Assembly: GCA_015039465.1 (NCBI GenBank)
Contig: MU130575.1
Location: 124,001-188,000, forward strand
Source: Phlegmacium glaucopus
Lineage: Eukaryota; Basidiomycota; Agaricomycetes; Agaricales; Cortinariaceae
Direction: 5' to 3'
Length of the DNA stretch: 64,000 bases
Shown: positions 1-12,294 of the stretch, one piece after another
Numbering within the stretch: the stretch's first letter is position 1
Layout of the letters: each line of letters begins with the position of its first letter
Translations under genes and position numbers: made by a program
Notes under the pieces: model-generated
Database searches by the model: none
Told to the model about the DNA's origin: nothing
What the model saw: only the letters and a program-made list of their open reading frames with translations

Positions 1-1
1 T

Positions 2-1606
2 TCTGAGTTCTTTATGCTATCCGACATGGCTGTCATGGCTACCTCAAATAACAAAGTACCACCCCTTCTTCCTACCAACTCGCACTCACTGTCGACTGCT
101 TATTACCTTCTAAAAATGCTGAATGACATTCAAGAAACGGTGAACGAGCTTAATTTGATGGAGATATCTAATGAAGCCTCAGCTGGCCTGAAAGGTCTAT
201 TGGAAAGTACAAAATGGAGATTTGAAGATGTTCTTATCACTGCATGGCTGCGAGGTGACACTTTTTCAAATGCTAAGTCAACCTAGATCTGAGACATTTT
301 TAGATGCGAACATATTTTACTGCATTGAGGCTTGGGTGGCGAGTTCAAACGAGCCGTTTGCCACTCATTACCTTGGCCAAATAGAAATTTTCCAGCGACA
401 CATGACGACTGCCGCTGTCAGGATCGCTGGCGGCGTTGAAGCAGCTTCCTCTTCAGTTGCGCGGCCTCCAAAGCAGAATCTAATACATTCGGCCTTTGTC
501 TCTAAAATTACCAAAGCTTTCTTAGACGCTTTGTACGCCATTCTTGATGGACTTGTGCTCCTAGCTTCCGATGAATCCCCTATCGTCCATGGGAAGACAG
601 CCGACATATCAAATACAGCGCAGATGGGTTTGAATCAGCTGGAACTTCTCGACCTGACAGACGGCGTATGTCAAGTTTGACCTGATCAAATTTGATGTAT
701 ATTTATTTTATTGTCCATTTGCAGGATACACGACTGCTGCTTGTCATTTCAAATTTCAAGCACTTGTCCAACACAGTTATTCCCAGTATGCTCGCCCAGC
801 TGGAAAGCGCGTTCGGACTTTCAATGGCAGAAGACAGAAAGGTTAGAGTGGTTTTTTCGTAAGGTGACCCTTGCTAAGATTTTCATCAGACCTTGATGAC
901 AGTTGTGATGGAGCTTGATAAAACACTTTTTGAAGGATATATCAAATCCAAAAGCGATGCCGTGACGGCTATCGTTCGCGGTGGAATCCTCGATAAACAA
1001 ATGGATTGGTATGAAACGCCTCAACCCACTGGTATGTTTCCTGGGTTTAGATGCCTAAATTATCTCAAAGGGTTCACATGCAGAAATTCGTCCCTACATG
1101 TATGAGACGCTGATATACCTTGTCAGCGTACATGCCCAAATCTGTAGCGTAGCCGAGCAACTTTTAGATCGAACCTTGAATGCTATTGTGGAGGAGCTGG
1201 CCAGCGAGGCACTCCAGTGTTTCCGACAAGTGAAACGTTTTGGTATGGGTGGGATGCTTCGAGTACGTTTACCCTTCTTGTCATAACTATGTCTGATGGT
1301 TATCTGTAGGCTACGTTGGAGATTGAATTTATGCACCAGACCCTCGGTCGATACGTGAGCTCGAGTGCGGCAAAAACCCTTTCTGAGCTCTACAATAAGA
1401 TCTCTCAAGCCTATGCCCGCCGTCCAGGGGACGAAAACCTACAATCCAATCTTGATGGTGTCAAGAAAATCTTAGCAGAGACGCGACGTGCTACTGGAAT
1501 TGAGTTCTTGTGTTTCCGGCAGTCAAAAACTTCCACTTCCAGCAGCAGACCCTCCGGCAGGTCCCGAGACAAGGAAGGACCACGAAGTGGGAGTGAGAAA
1601 ACGTAA
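2..1606 (+). CDS. SEC5: Exocyst complex component Sec5, 3' part
   Basis: The C-terminal part of Sec5 (EXOC2), a subunit of the octameric exocyst that tethers secretory vesicles to the plasma membrane. The gene is cut by the left edge of the window; the reading frame is open from base 2. Six exons join through canonical introns at about 256-303, 666-724, 842-889, 1032-1082 and 1263-1309. The translation has the helical Sec5 pattern: 'STAYYLLKMLNDIQE', 'MEISNEASAGLKGLLES' and 'RFEDVLITAWLRDANIFY', and later 'LIYLVSVHAQICSVAEQLL'. It ends in a basic, Ser-rich tail after which TAA follows. The next gene is convergent, with stop codons about 380 bp apart. The family call is from remembered Sec5 sequences. 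Confidence 0.85.
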
Positions 1607-1987
1607 CACGCGTACTGATGAGGACACATTACGAGTTTCGTGGCGAATGTCGCCGATCAAGACAGCAATTTATAACAGGCTCGACCCGCAGGAGATCCGC
1701 CGCCGATAACCAACCCATTGCCGGTCTTTTGTCTCAGACTATGCAAATTTAGAACATCTCCGTGAAAATGAAGGTAGGGGCGTATGGACTATGGATAGGG
1801 CATAACATCGAAAAAAGAACTACACGCGGTAATCAATATCATGTCAGACCTATGTTTTAACAATTATCTGCGTCACAAGATGCCAAAATTATGATATTAC
1901 CACTGTGCACATGAAATCGGCCAAGATCCGTAAAATGGCTATCAGTGGGTGAGATATGGTATTATATCGCCCCTGCGTGCATAAGTG

Positions 1988-3926
1988 CTATCCAGATGCC
2001 ATCACATCGACAAGGATTGTTGCGATACCAAGTACTAGAGATGGAGTAAGATGCTATTTTTCGACCGCTGGTTAGCTCACGCACCGATTTCTATACCAAT
2101 TAACGCAATAACAATCTGCTCGAGACGTTCAGCGTGTTTGCTTGATACAGATTCTTTTAACAGTTGTAACATGTCTTGTATGACCTACCATGGAAGCGCA
2201 CCAATTAGTGTCTGAAACAAAGGACCTGTATGGACTAGAAGTTACTTACCTCAACACGAGTATTGAGTAAGTCTATTCTCTGTGGAATTTCCAGGTAACT
2301 CCGCGCCGCGTCATACAAAGGCTGGAGGTCGGGATAACTCTAGCAGAATAACCCAGTCAATAACAGATCGAAGTCGAAACGATGAATGAACCTACCCAAA
2401 AAACTTCCTGCAGGGAGCGAGCGGGGCTGTGACTGAATTCCAAATAATGGAGCTGGAAATTTTACGTACGGGAGAATCAAGCACGGAGCCAACGGAGTTT
2501 ATGTTTGTCCGAAGCAGGAACAACTGTCCAATCTTTTGCATGATCTCTTCAAGGATGAATTGGTTGTGATGATTGTGAATTTCAAGAGACATAACGAACC
2601 TTTATGGGGCATGCCTATCTTCCCCGTTTCACTTATGACTTTAGGAATGTCCTTGGTCTCCTCGATTTTCGAAGAAATCAATTCTTCGAACTGAACAGAA
2701 ATTGCATGAATAGAATGCGTAACAAAAAAATTTACTATTGCTGACCAAAGAAATTTTTACCGATTGTGACAGGGCATGCGACAGCGACAATTTTGTCCTT
2801 CGGTGGGTTCAGAGTATTCTGAACAAATGAAATGGCTGTTCTTACATGTAGCTTGACCCTTTCCTAAGCGTGATTACATCATTGTATATCCTTGAACACG
2901 TTCAGGCTTGCTGTGTGTGATCGAGTGACCTGGGAAAGGCTCACCGACTGTAGTTCGCGTAGTAGTAATTGAGATCTTCCATTTCAACATCCTCAGGTGC
3001 TGATTGATATTTATAAGGAAAAAGCGACACAGCTCCCTAAAAGACTGACCAAGTTTCTCGACCTCGAAACGTTTACTACTAAAAAAAGTTAGATTAAATC
3101 TCAGGTCAGAGGTCACGGACTTACATCGACGACAAAAACCGTTTTTCTTGTTGTTCTGTCATCCCCCATATGACAACGGTTCCATACTCAAACATAAAGA
3201 TTTCTGCCTCTGAAGCACTTGTATCAAATTTGCTGGACTTCTTCTTTTTGGTCGCCACCCTATCATTTTCGCTGTCTCCATGTCTTGTGAGTTCAGGGAT
3301 GCCCAGGAGATCTCCAGTTGGCGCTGAGTGTGTTGGCGGCTGGCGGCTGGCAAAGAAGTTGGGCGCCGGGTCATAAACGTAAGGGGTATAAATCACTTCG
3401 TCTATCAATTTTGGATCTGTATGATATGCATTCCGTCTCGCATGAAAGAATTTCATTAAATCATTCATTCGGTAAGAACTGAGAGAAATTAGCACAGTTT
3501 AGGAGGGACGATCAGCCATTACCTCGCCGTGGCGTACGCAGTGACTCGGGGTAAAGACTTGGCCTTCTTTTTCGTCAGTTTCAACGCGTCCCTGCGAGCT
3601 GACCCTTCCGGCATAAGGGAAATTTGATTGTATACCTGAGTAGGATGAAATGGAGTATTGAGGAACTATATTAGATATCTGCACACCTCAGCATCTTCCT
3701 GTGATTCCTCACTTTCTTCGACGTTGCCGTCTTCACTATCACCAGTTGTTCCGTTACTCTCACAGTGGTCTTTTGTGAATGTTGTAATGGGTGTTTTGGC
3801 ACCGAGGATGGGGAGATGTTCAGGTTGTTCAGGTAGAACCTTCAGCTTGCCAGCAACTTTCGTGGACCTGTTAGCCCCACGGGGTTTGGAGTCCAAGTGC
3901 GCTTTAGCGGTGGGCAGGTCGGGCAT
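1988..3926 (-). CDS. RMD1: RMD1/RMND1 family protein (DUF155)
   Basis: Member of the DUF155 family (yeast Rmd1/Rmd8, fission yeast Sif2, human RMND1); its biochemical role is not settled. The gene has about eleven exons. Order of the protein: a polar, acidic N-terminus; 'YNQISLMPEGSARRDALKLT'; the DUF155 core 'EIFMFEYGTVVIWGMTE'; 'FEVEKL' then 'EDVEMEDLNYYYANYSR'; 'IYNDVITLRKGSSYM'; 'IGMPHKEIMQKIGQLFLLR'; and a C-terminal hydrophobic stretch 'IVIALIGIEIVLGIATILV' just before the stop, which is the usual membrane anchor. The start at 3926 is the first ATG after an in-frame stop with no usable acceptor between them. A 12-nt exon at 2396-2407 encodes EVFW and is required to keep the conserved 'DSPEFFW' block. 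Confidence 0.85.
2396..2407 (-). other. 12-nt micro-exon of the RMD1-family gene
   Basis: On the minus strand the sequence reads acceptor CTGCAG, then 12 nt (GAAGTTTTTTGG), then donor GTAGGTTC. Both flanking introns are phase 0. The four residues EVFW complete the family motif between 'NSVGSVLDSP' and 'SYPDLQPLYDAARSY'. Skipping it keeps frame but removes a conserved Trp. Confidence 0.75.
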
Positions 3927-6337
3927 TGGCAATAATAGTTGTGGTTCAAAAGGATGCCCGCCGGATTATATAAGTTACTGCTGACCTAATTATGCAAAGT
4001 ATTTATCATCGAGCGGCTAGTAGTAAGAATTAAATATTAAGCGCTCGAGGAAGTTTTCAGGCGGATAAGGATACATACTCGCCTATTTCAAGGCTCGCGC
4101 GTTTGAATTTTAACAAAGTAATGCCTGTAACAGAGAAAGCGTTATAAATATGCATAATAATTAAGTATTTGATGGGGTTGGATATGACCCCTGAAAGCTC
4201 TTTCTCCAGACTTAAGTTCATGACAAGGCATCTAAACGACTCTAACCCCAGATACAAATAAAAATAATAAAAATTCATACAATACAAAAACAAAACTAGT
4301 CTTTTTACTAAACCACTCATCACCTACTTGAATTTAATTGTACCCAGGCCTAGTGATTCAAGTTGACTCAAGTGCTTCCTTCGTCCGTGGGGATCGGTAT
4401 GCCAGTGGCTTATAAGTTGTGGCTGGCTATTGAATCCGTTTATTTGGCTTGCCCTAATTCTCATAAGTCAGGGATACAAGTTGCAAGGATATTAAACAGC
4501 ATAAATATACGAGATCTGTACACTCACTGTCAAATATTTTGGCTCCGTTCAGTTTCAACCTTCAGGATGCAATTGCCGCAGCATGACATTAAGGAACAAC
4601 GTTTCTCCGACGAAGCTAAGCGTTTTTGACTGCTACGGCGGATATAGGAGCGAGTCAATGGTAGAGGGAGACGTGATATCGGTTTCGAGTATTTTTTTCC
4701 TTTGGAATGATTAATTGACGCATGCTAAAATAAGAAAGGTAACATGCCAGCGTTGTGCGCTGCTCTCAAACAGCGTAATCGAATAGTTCTATGATCCACG
4801 CGAACTTGAATAATAAGCGATGCGCCAGATTCTTGGGAATAACAGTCGGCTACCGAAACAAGAGGTCATTTACTACACTCCTTCACGTCAGCTAAGATTC
4901 CCAAGGATGCAACTTGAGAATAAAGCTATATTTTACCAAAGGCGGTCAAACTTGAAGCGGCATCACAGCATGAGGTAACTTCGGTTTAGCCAATGTGGTA
5001 GCTCCATAGCTGCTATCAAGGCGGAACAAATAATTACATCACACGATTGGAAATTGTAACTTGTGAGATGAAAAGAACAAATTGAAACAGATGATCATGG
5101 TTCAATGTCAAAACAAAAATTGCGATAAATAAAATTAAACTTGAACTTATGTTCTTCCACGGGGCGAAAAGGGCCGACTTGGATAAAATCCTACCTTTTC
5201 GGGAGGTTGGGAATGGGTAGCGATCTGACGGCCTGAGAGCAAAAAGGATGGTATTAAAGAAATGTGAGAGTGTAGCGCAGCCAGTTCTTCAAGTTTAAAA
5301 AAAGGTATGCCAAGAAGCAACCAAGAAGTTGATAGATCGTCCCTTTACCTCCGTTGTATTCGAATAATACTATCTGAGTCGTGGAGCGTATGATCGAGAA
5401 GCGCAAAAGCCTTGCTGTCTGCGTAAGAAAAGAAGGTATTAACGTGACGATCCGGCTTGCGGTATAGGGTACCAGAATGTGTCTTTTTCGTGCACAAGGT
5501 GAGAGCCGCGCCAACAGTTAGGCAATTGTTCCGTGAGGTGCGCCGTCGCCGTCACGACCGTTGGCCGCGGATAACGCGTAGCTTTGCGTTTGGCATTATA
5601 GGCAGTTAGAGAGGGTTGACTGCCAGACTCTGCTCTCAAGGGGGGAAAACAATGAGCGACTGATTAAGCCTTATTCATAGCTTTGATGCAGCAAAGGTGA
5701 TAATAGCTGCATACCGATTGACGCCTATTAATGAAATGACACAGGCGTGAACAGGCGGAAAAGGCTTTCGCCTTCTTCAGTACTATCACCACGGTGCCGT
5801 CACCGTGTTGATCCATAAAAAGAGCCAATGAAGAAATTTTACCGGACGCTGCCAGAGTTTGTCGGAATATATTTAAGAAAGAGTAATTTTAGCCTTGAAT
5901 CAACGTGAAACCCGTGGCCAGTGTGATTAAAAGCAAAGGGAGTTTGTCAGTACAGGGCTGCTTAACCTCCAGGATCAAGTTGAACATAAAGAAGACGTCA
6001 TGTCTAAAGAAACTAGGTCAATAAGTTAAATACAAAGTTTACATAAAAATACACTTGAAGTGGGTTACAAAGCAGGCGGAGAGCGGTGATCGACAGATAT
6101 AACTGAGGTCCATGTGAACCGGAGACACTGAAACTACTTTGCAACTATCCTTAGAAAATGAGGTTATATCTAATTTTGTGCTTGGATAAAATGCGGTATG
6201 GCTTCAGATGATACTTTTTGAGATAGATGTTGATACTGCGGGAGTACTAGTAGTATCGCAAACTGTGATGATAGCAGTAAGCTTTGGATTTTGCGCCACA
6301 GCTGGATAGCAAAGCTGAACATTTTTTGGTGGAGTAG
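3927..6337. other. Non-coding stretch between RMD1 and the WOPR gene
   Basis: About 2.4 kb with no supportable gene. Open frames here are under 90 codons, have no recognisable domain and no conserved splice context. Much is A/T-rich. A perfect 7-bp inverted repeat with a 4-base loop (CACGGTG-CCGT-CACCGTG) sits at 5790-5807. Part may be 3' untranslated sequence of the WOPR gene. Confidence 0.6.
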
Positions 6338-7670
6338 TTAAGATACGAATCGGCGTAGAAGTTGCTCATCTGCTGGGTCACGCCGTGGTCCGGCCGTTCT
6401 GACGAGAACCTCAAGGGGCACAAGCTGGCTCATGGAATGTGGAGACGTATCGCCAGTGTTCTGCGTAGACAAAGATGAGTCGTTGGAGCCACCTGAATGA
6501 AGTGTAGAGGTAGAGTAAGTTGGTGATGATGGATGCCGATAGTAGGAATTAGATGATTGATGAGAATTTAGTATGGCTGATGTCGACGGTGGACTTGATC
6601 CCTCGGATGTCTGCGGATTGGATCCTTGATTGCGACTATCTCGCCTGTTTCTGCCTATTCGAGCGCTACGAAACCATCCATCGGGAACAATGGCATCGCC
6701 AACTCCCCGAAGACCATCGATTGTATGCAGTTCATTCAATTTTTGCGGACTAAAGTAGGCAGCTATGGCAAGACTGAGCAAAGGTCACTTTAAAAAATAT
6801 CAACTAAACTCACTGAGATGCCATTTCCTAATAATCCCCCGGCTGCGATCTGCTGGAAGTGATACATGAACACTGTAAGTTTGTTTGATCAACCTCTCCG
6901 TTTCAGGTAACGGTCGGACTTCGACTGAGAAAGGTCGATTATTGGGACGGCCAGAAGGTCTTCTGAAATCATAGGGGGTCAGCGAGGTGGGAAAAAAAAA
7001 GCACGACAATAATGGATAATAAGTATATCTGGGAATGTCAATGCCATTCTAGAGGTCTAGATATCCATTGAGCGGCGCAAATAGTTGAGTTTAACTGACC
7101 TCATCATTTGTGCCCATGGAGTTACGGGATTGACAAGATCGTCAGTCACGTCTGAGTCCTTCTGATGATAAAATAGAAACTCCTGAAGAATGATTACTCT
7201 GTCAGGATTTAATTTTGGGAAAAATCGGGAAATTATTGACGCACGTCTCGAACGCCTGAAAAGGTTTACCCATTGATATAAACAACGATTCAAAAAGAAA
7301 TTCATGAAGATACACACGACTAGGGCCCCATCCCATCCCATCCGTCCTGATAAAAGAGCGATGAGATTGAAAAGTTTTCAATTTTATGAGAATTCAACAC
7401 ACCAGCGTTCCATACCAAGCCCTGTGGGCTCCGTATTTGCTCCACGTTCCTCCCTGACGGTCCAGAGGATCAACGTTTCCATTGGTCAATACAAATATGT
7501 ATCGCAAAGACTGACCATACATAAACATTGCCGGGGATAATGTTTCTTCGTTCCTCTGCGTCCAGGCGTCTCGTGATTAACGGCAACCGGTGGGTAGCGA
7601 CACCATGGAAAACCTGCAAGGCGTCTCGAGTGGATCGAATCCGTACGTTTTGTAAAGTTGGGTGTTGCAT
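6338..7670 (-). CDS. WOPR-domain (Gti1/Pac2) transcription factor
   Basis: A Gti1/Pac2 family regulator, the family of Wor1, Ryp1, Mit1 and Sge1, which bind DNA through a bipartite WOPR domain and control morphological switching in fungi. Five exons join to give WOPRa ('TRDALQVFHGVATHRLPLIT', 'RRLDAEERRNIIPGNVYVWE', 'MERWTDGMGWGPSR', 'EFLFYHQKD') and WOPRb ('ETERLIKQTYSVHVSLP', 'IIRKWHLTAYFSPQKL', 'VGDAIVPDGWFRSAR'). A low-complexity Ser/Thr/Asn tail follows to the stop. The ATG at 7670 starts MQHPTLQNVRIRSTRDAL, right at the usual beginning of the domain. The protein is short (about 330 residues) compared with the ascomycete regulators. The target process cannot be told from sequence. Confidence 0.85.
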
Positions 7671-9273
7671 GGAGTAAGTGGATAGAACCTGAGTGTAGAA
7701 GGAGAATGCTTGAGACGAGATGACTGCCTATTTTATGCAGTGGTTTAAATAAAGAATCGGGGACCTCGACCGAAGAATAATCCTAGGAAATATTTTGAGT
7801 TTGCATTGAGTTACACGCACGTATCGGCTTGAGATCTAGGATTCAAAACGTAAGGAGGATTCTGAACATTCTCACGATTTGAAACCTATCTTTGAGGAGA
7901 ACGTGGTGTGTCGCTGGGAGAACGGAACGGACAGCTTGAAATGGAACGTACCTGAGAATACAGCTCATCGAGATAGTTGCTAACTTTGACTTTGCCCATG
8001 GCATGCTAGCCACACCCCATGAGGAAAACAAACGGATCCACAGTGTCATTGAATCATAAAAGTCAAGATGGAAGATTCACGGTGACAGATCATGAGCACC
8101 CTCGAAATCAAAACGGCAGAGTGGAAAGTTCATCAGATACAACCTGCATCGATGACTCCAGTATGAACGCTTTAGGATTGGTGAGATAATCCGATCGTGA
8201 TCCATCTGGATATGGAATTTTCGTCGGTGTCGCGACGTAGGTATTCGAGACTCGAGTGACCCTCAGCTATGATTTTTCCGATGGATGTCCGGAATGCCGG
8301 AAGAGTCTTCTCAAACCTGGAATCTCAGCGGCTTCATTCGCTTCCATCTTGACCCTGCAGTCCCACAATGATAGGCTGCATGAATTTGGCATGTATGTGA
8401 AATTTTAGATATTTTCATGAACCAATGCCGACGGCTTTCCTGAATAGCCGCATGAAAAAGGGCTTCCTTGCTCGCCATAAGAAGAGCTATGAACCTGATT
8501 CAACCAGACGGAAATGAGCAGACTGATGATGTCCAGGTGTGTTGATCCTGTCGAAAAATTTCTTGCCAAGTGTGCTTGAAAAAGGAAGCAATGGATAGAT
8601 AGTGCGTTACTCGCATGAATTTCCCTGTGGACTCGGATTTGAATAGTCTTACTTGTGATCACCTAACGCTGTTATTGATTTTCCGCGGTGGGTCAAAGTA
8701 ATTCCCTGTTTCCCTCACCCTTAGGACGGCGCTGGCTCATTGCAAAGCGATGGGTTTTGCCTGAGTATTCGAAGTAGAACCTGTGAAAAGCTAGTGGGAA
8801 TTTTACGAAGTCTAGAAACGCTTTCTGTTCAATAATGCTGGATGGGAACGAGCCTGACTGTTAGCATTCAACATCATGACCATGTCAGGTTACGTAAGTG
8901 GTCTTTGCTCATGGAATCGGCAGAGACCAGGCATGCTGTGGACATGCGCTGAGAATTCGAAATTGTGCTGGGAACCCTACGCTAATTGGCTTCCATGCGA
9001 TGTCTCATAAGGTGGAAATACTTTTTCGTAACAGTTTAAAACTTCGAAACAGCGCGCCACGGCTAACGCGGAACCCTTCCTACAGAATCCTACTTGAACG
9101 GTATAGTAGTAATTAAATAGGACATTCACTAGAAAGAAGCCAAGGCAAGAGAAACTGGGTCAGGTGCGACAGCTCGACGAGTGATCAACTTTTCTTACGA
9201 CGAGGACGCCGTCTCCGGATTCACTCGGTGCTCTAAAATTTCCGTGTCAAATTTACCCGCTCGCTTTTAATTG
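7671..9273. other. Long upstream region of the WOPR gene
   Basis: About 1.6 kb without a supportable gene, between the WOPR start and the end of the DNAJC11-type gene on the same strand. Open frames are short and show no domains. It probably contains the WOPR promoter and a long 5' leader, as is common for master-regulator genes; I saw no clear TATA box or repeated site. Confidence 0.5.
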
Positions 9274-11631
9274 CTATGAGAACGAACCTGCTAAAGGTAA
9301 GACGATAGGCAAATATTCCGGAATCTCCGCGTAGTGCGCCCGACATCGGAATAAATAGCGGATGCGTAGGCATTTGGGGGAAAAAGGAGCAGGGTCGGAA
9401 AAACCCTGCAATGCAGCCTGGCAAACATCCGTATGAGCTTCGAAGGCGGAAGGATAACCGCTCGTCATCACCTTGGTACGGCCACCGGGGATATGAAGTT
9501 GGGAGTTTATAACCAAAGCTTGCAAGGGAATGGTTACGTCTACAAAGAGACCAGATGTGTCTCCATCAATCTCCGACGCGCCGTATGTAGCGTTTTCTAT
9601 GATGAGGCCTAGAAGGGTGAGTGAGTCATTATATTACGACCTAGAATTTTTGTCTGTACAAACCGTCCCGTTTTGTTTCAAGGTTGAAATGTTTCTTTGC
9701 CGTGCCCTTTAGCAGGGATTGAATGCCATCTCTTTTTCTTCGAACATCGGAATCTTCTTCGAAGGTCTTTCGAAGAAATCTGGTCAATTTGTTATTGAAA
9801 GGGATAAAACGCCCATAATGTTCATGACTGCTTACGTGTTCCGTCGATTTCGACGACGAGGAACAATAACGAAATGGTAGCCTAACACAGCGAAAGTCGA
9901 GGGGATGAAGATAGTTCCCAAAGCCAGAATCGAAGAATATTCTGTAGATAATAGGATTGGCAACGTTATTCGCTGCTCTAGATAAGACAAACTAGAAAAA
10001 ATCTGATGAATTATTAACGCCCTATAAGAAATAACGTGGAAACTGACTCGAATTGCAATAAGATTCCAGACGTACTCAAAATTAAAGACGTGCCGACATC
10101 ACTCGTTTCACTGGACCATTGACCTCCAAGATTATATGTAAATCCGGAAATAAAATCAAAGGTGAAAGCGCATTTTAGTTGTGTAGAAAGCTGTACAAAC
10201 ATAACATTTGCCTCAGCAAAAATAGTGGGGAGGTAATTATTGAAGGTGACGCCAATGCGTTTGTCGAAGAGTATATGTTTAAGCCCAGAAATTGTGGGAG
10301 GAGACAATTGTGGAGGAGTCGATTTTTCGCTAACCACATTAAGGGGTGAAGGGGAAACGAACGTGAGCGACGCAGATGGTTGTCTGCCAAATTGGAGGGT
10401 TACTTGGCCCTTCTGTGGTTGCCGCCGCCAGAGCCTTCGAGAAAAAGTGATGGATATCTCTGGCAAAATGTTTGTTGCGGCGAAGGGCAAAAAGCCTGCA
10501 TTAAATAGGACCGAATTATCAACATCTTCATACTCTACCCCAAATTTTGTAAAGTACGGGCGATGTAAATTGAGGGAAGCCTAGTCATATAAACTCATCA
10601 GCCAATTGACTTGGGTACAGGAAAGCGAAAACTTGCCCATGCAGCAAGACGAGGAGAAAACTGGTGGCGAACAGCTCCAAGGAATTGAAAAGAATGTTTT
10701 GCACGATTAGGATTACTTTTGACTTCCAGCGTCATTGTGGTCTTTTTGTCAAGCCTTTTCTGTGTTTGAAGCGATTGGACAAGATAAGTAGAATGGAAAA
10801 CAGACCAAGTACCTGGGCAGTATAGGTAACATTTTGGCCAATGATATGCAAATTTTCTATACGGTCCAATACATTTATTTGGCCGTTATTGCCAAAGTCG
10901 TGTTCAGAAGCGAAGAGAGGGGATGCATTGACTGAAAGCGTTAGATGCGCCTTGGGTGAAACGAACTCTCGAAGTTTTCGACGGGTCGCATTAAAATTAG
11001 CTGATTCTAACGCGTCACGAATCTTCAGTCGGTATTCGTTAATGGATTTAGCTGATAAGCGATAAAGGGAGAAGAACGAACCTCCTCTTTCGACATTGAG
11101 TGGATGCTAGCAGGCCACTGTAACGCAAGACCTTCGACACCTAATTGTTAAAAATAGCCTTGATCAGCTTTTGGAATGGAGTTTAATAGCTTGGTATCGC
11201 ACCCAGAGTGTCGTAGACCTGTCTTGAACGGAGTCAATTAGGTATAAATAAGAATTTACTCCTCGCGCACCGTAAAAATGGATCCGACAGAACTACAAAA
11301 AGATACTCGTCAGATACTGTGGCATCTACCCATCTCGTCAGCAACACTATTGACCTTGGTACGCCTTTTGTATCTCAAGAAATTCTTTGGTGGCAATTCC
11401 TTTGAGCTCGGGTGGTTCGCCATGTAGTTTGTCTGGGTGAAAAATAAGTGATAACGCTCGGTGTCTTTCGTTGATTTCAGCCTGGGAGGCATCCTTTGGT
11501 ATATTAAGAACAGCACTGGGAATTTTTTTAAATGGAGTAGAGAATGGTCATGTCATATCTCCAAATGGATTACGGCCAGCTTACTATAAGTACGCTTGTC
11601 CCGTGGAATCTTGTGCCAGTGATTGATACAT
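9274..11631 (-). CDS. DNAJC11-type J-domain protein
   Basis: A J-domain protein of the DNAJC11 type; the animal homologue associates with the mitochondrial MICOS/SAM complexes. The first exon (start 11631, MYQSLAQDSTGQAYLY) splices in frame to 'AVLNIPKDASQAEINERHRA' and 'LSLIFHPDKLHG', giving the HPD motif. 'QVYDTLGAIPSY' and 'EGLALQWPASIHSMSKEE' follow, then a long beta-rich middle ('SANFNATRRKLREFVSPKAH', 'ISITFSRRLWRRQPQKGQVT'). A hydrophobic segment 'LALGTIFIPSTFAVLGYHFV' leads into a basic stretch. The C-terminal DUF3395-like domain ('GLIIENATYGA', 'VTIPLQALVINSQLHIPGG', 'LRIRYLFRCRAHYAEIPE') runs to TAG at 9274. The order is exactly that of the family. Exact intron ends in the middle were judged by reading frame. 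Confidence 0.85.
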
Positions 11632-12294
11632 GTCAAGGTTCTTCAGTCTTCGCAATAAATATCAATACTGGGTACTTGGCCACGATAGGGTCGGCCTGAA
11701 GGAGGTCAGGTTGGGACTAGAACCAGTATGTTGTAAACTCACAAGTCAATGTAAAAAAGGCTATTAGTTTCAATAGTCTCAGTACCAGCAGTTTTCGGTT
11801 GCAAAGTTTTTTTTAGCTGTGCTAGTTAGGATAGGACTCCAAAGATAGTGGATCAGGCGAATTTGACAGAAAAATGGCGTTGAGTCCCAAAATATTTTTT
11901 TACTTTTCAAGTTGAACGGAGCAAGGAGTCCGCGTTTTGACATCGGCTCTTTTAGTTGAAATTCGCAGACGTAACGCCACACGCGTGACACCGTGAAATA
12001 TGTGGGACAATTTGGGGACAATGTTCACGCAAATTATCAGAAGCATGTATCGTTCAGCTCACAGGAAGATAGGTTCAGCGTTCAAGTTGTCTGGAAAAAC
12101 CAATTCCCGATGTCCAAGTCTCCCAGAATGACAATTGCACAGGGCTTGGAAGTTCAAGGGATATATTGATATCAGGTGCCAAGCTTCTTCTGCATGTGGA
12201 TAAAAAAATTATGGCATTTTCTGCCACCATCAAGGTACGAGCTCAATCGCAATCCAAATTTCATATGTATCGAGAAAAGTCAAAACATATCAGG
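11632..12294. other. Intergenic region between the J-protein and MutY genes
   Basis: About 660 bp, both neighbours on the minus strand. No coding evidence; open frames lack domains. It should hold the J-protein promoter and the MutY 3' end. Confidence 0.5.

Noticed and set aside
4363..4629. 88-codon open frame in the RMD1/WOPR gap
   Set aside because: No domain, no splice signals, and base composition like the surrounding non-coding DNA.
5790..5807. Perfect 7-bp stem with 4-base loop
   Set aside because: Short palindromes are expected by chance in 64 kb and it is not near a gene boundary.
8405..8662. Minus-strand 85-codon frame upstream of the WOPR gene
   Set aside because: No homology recognised and no ATG-context or intron support; probably chance.
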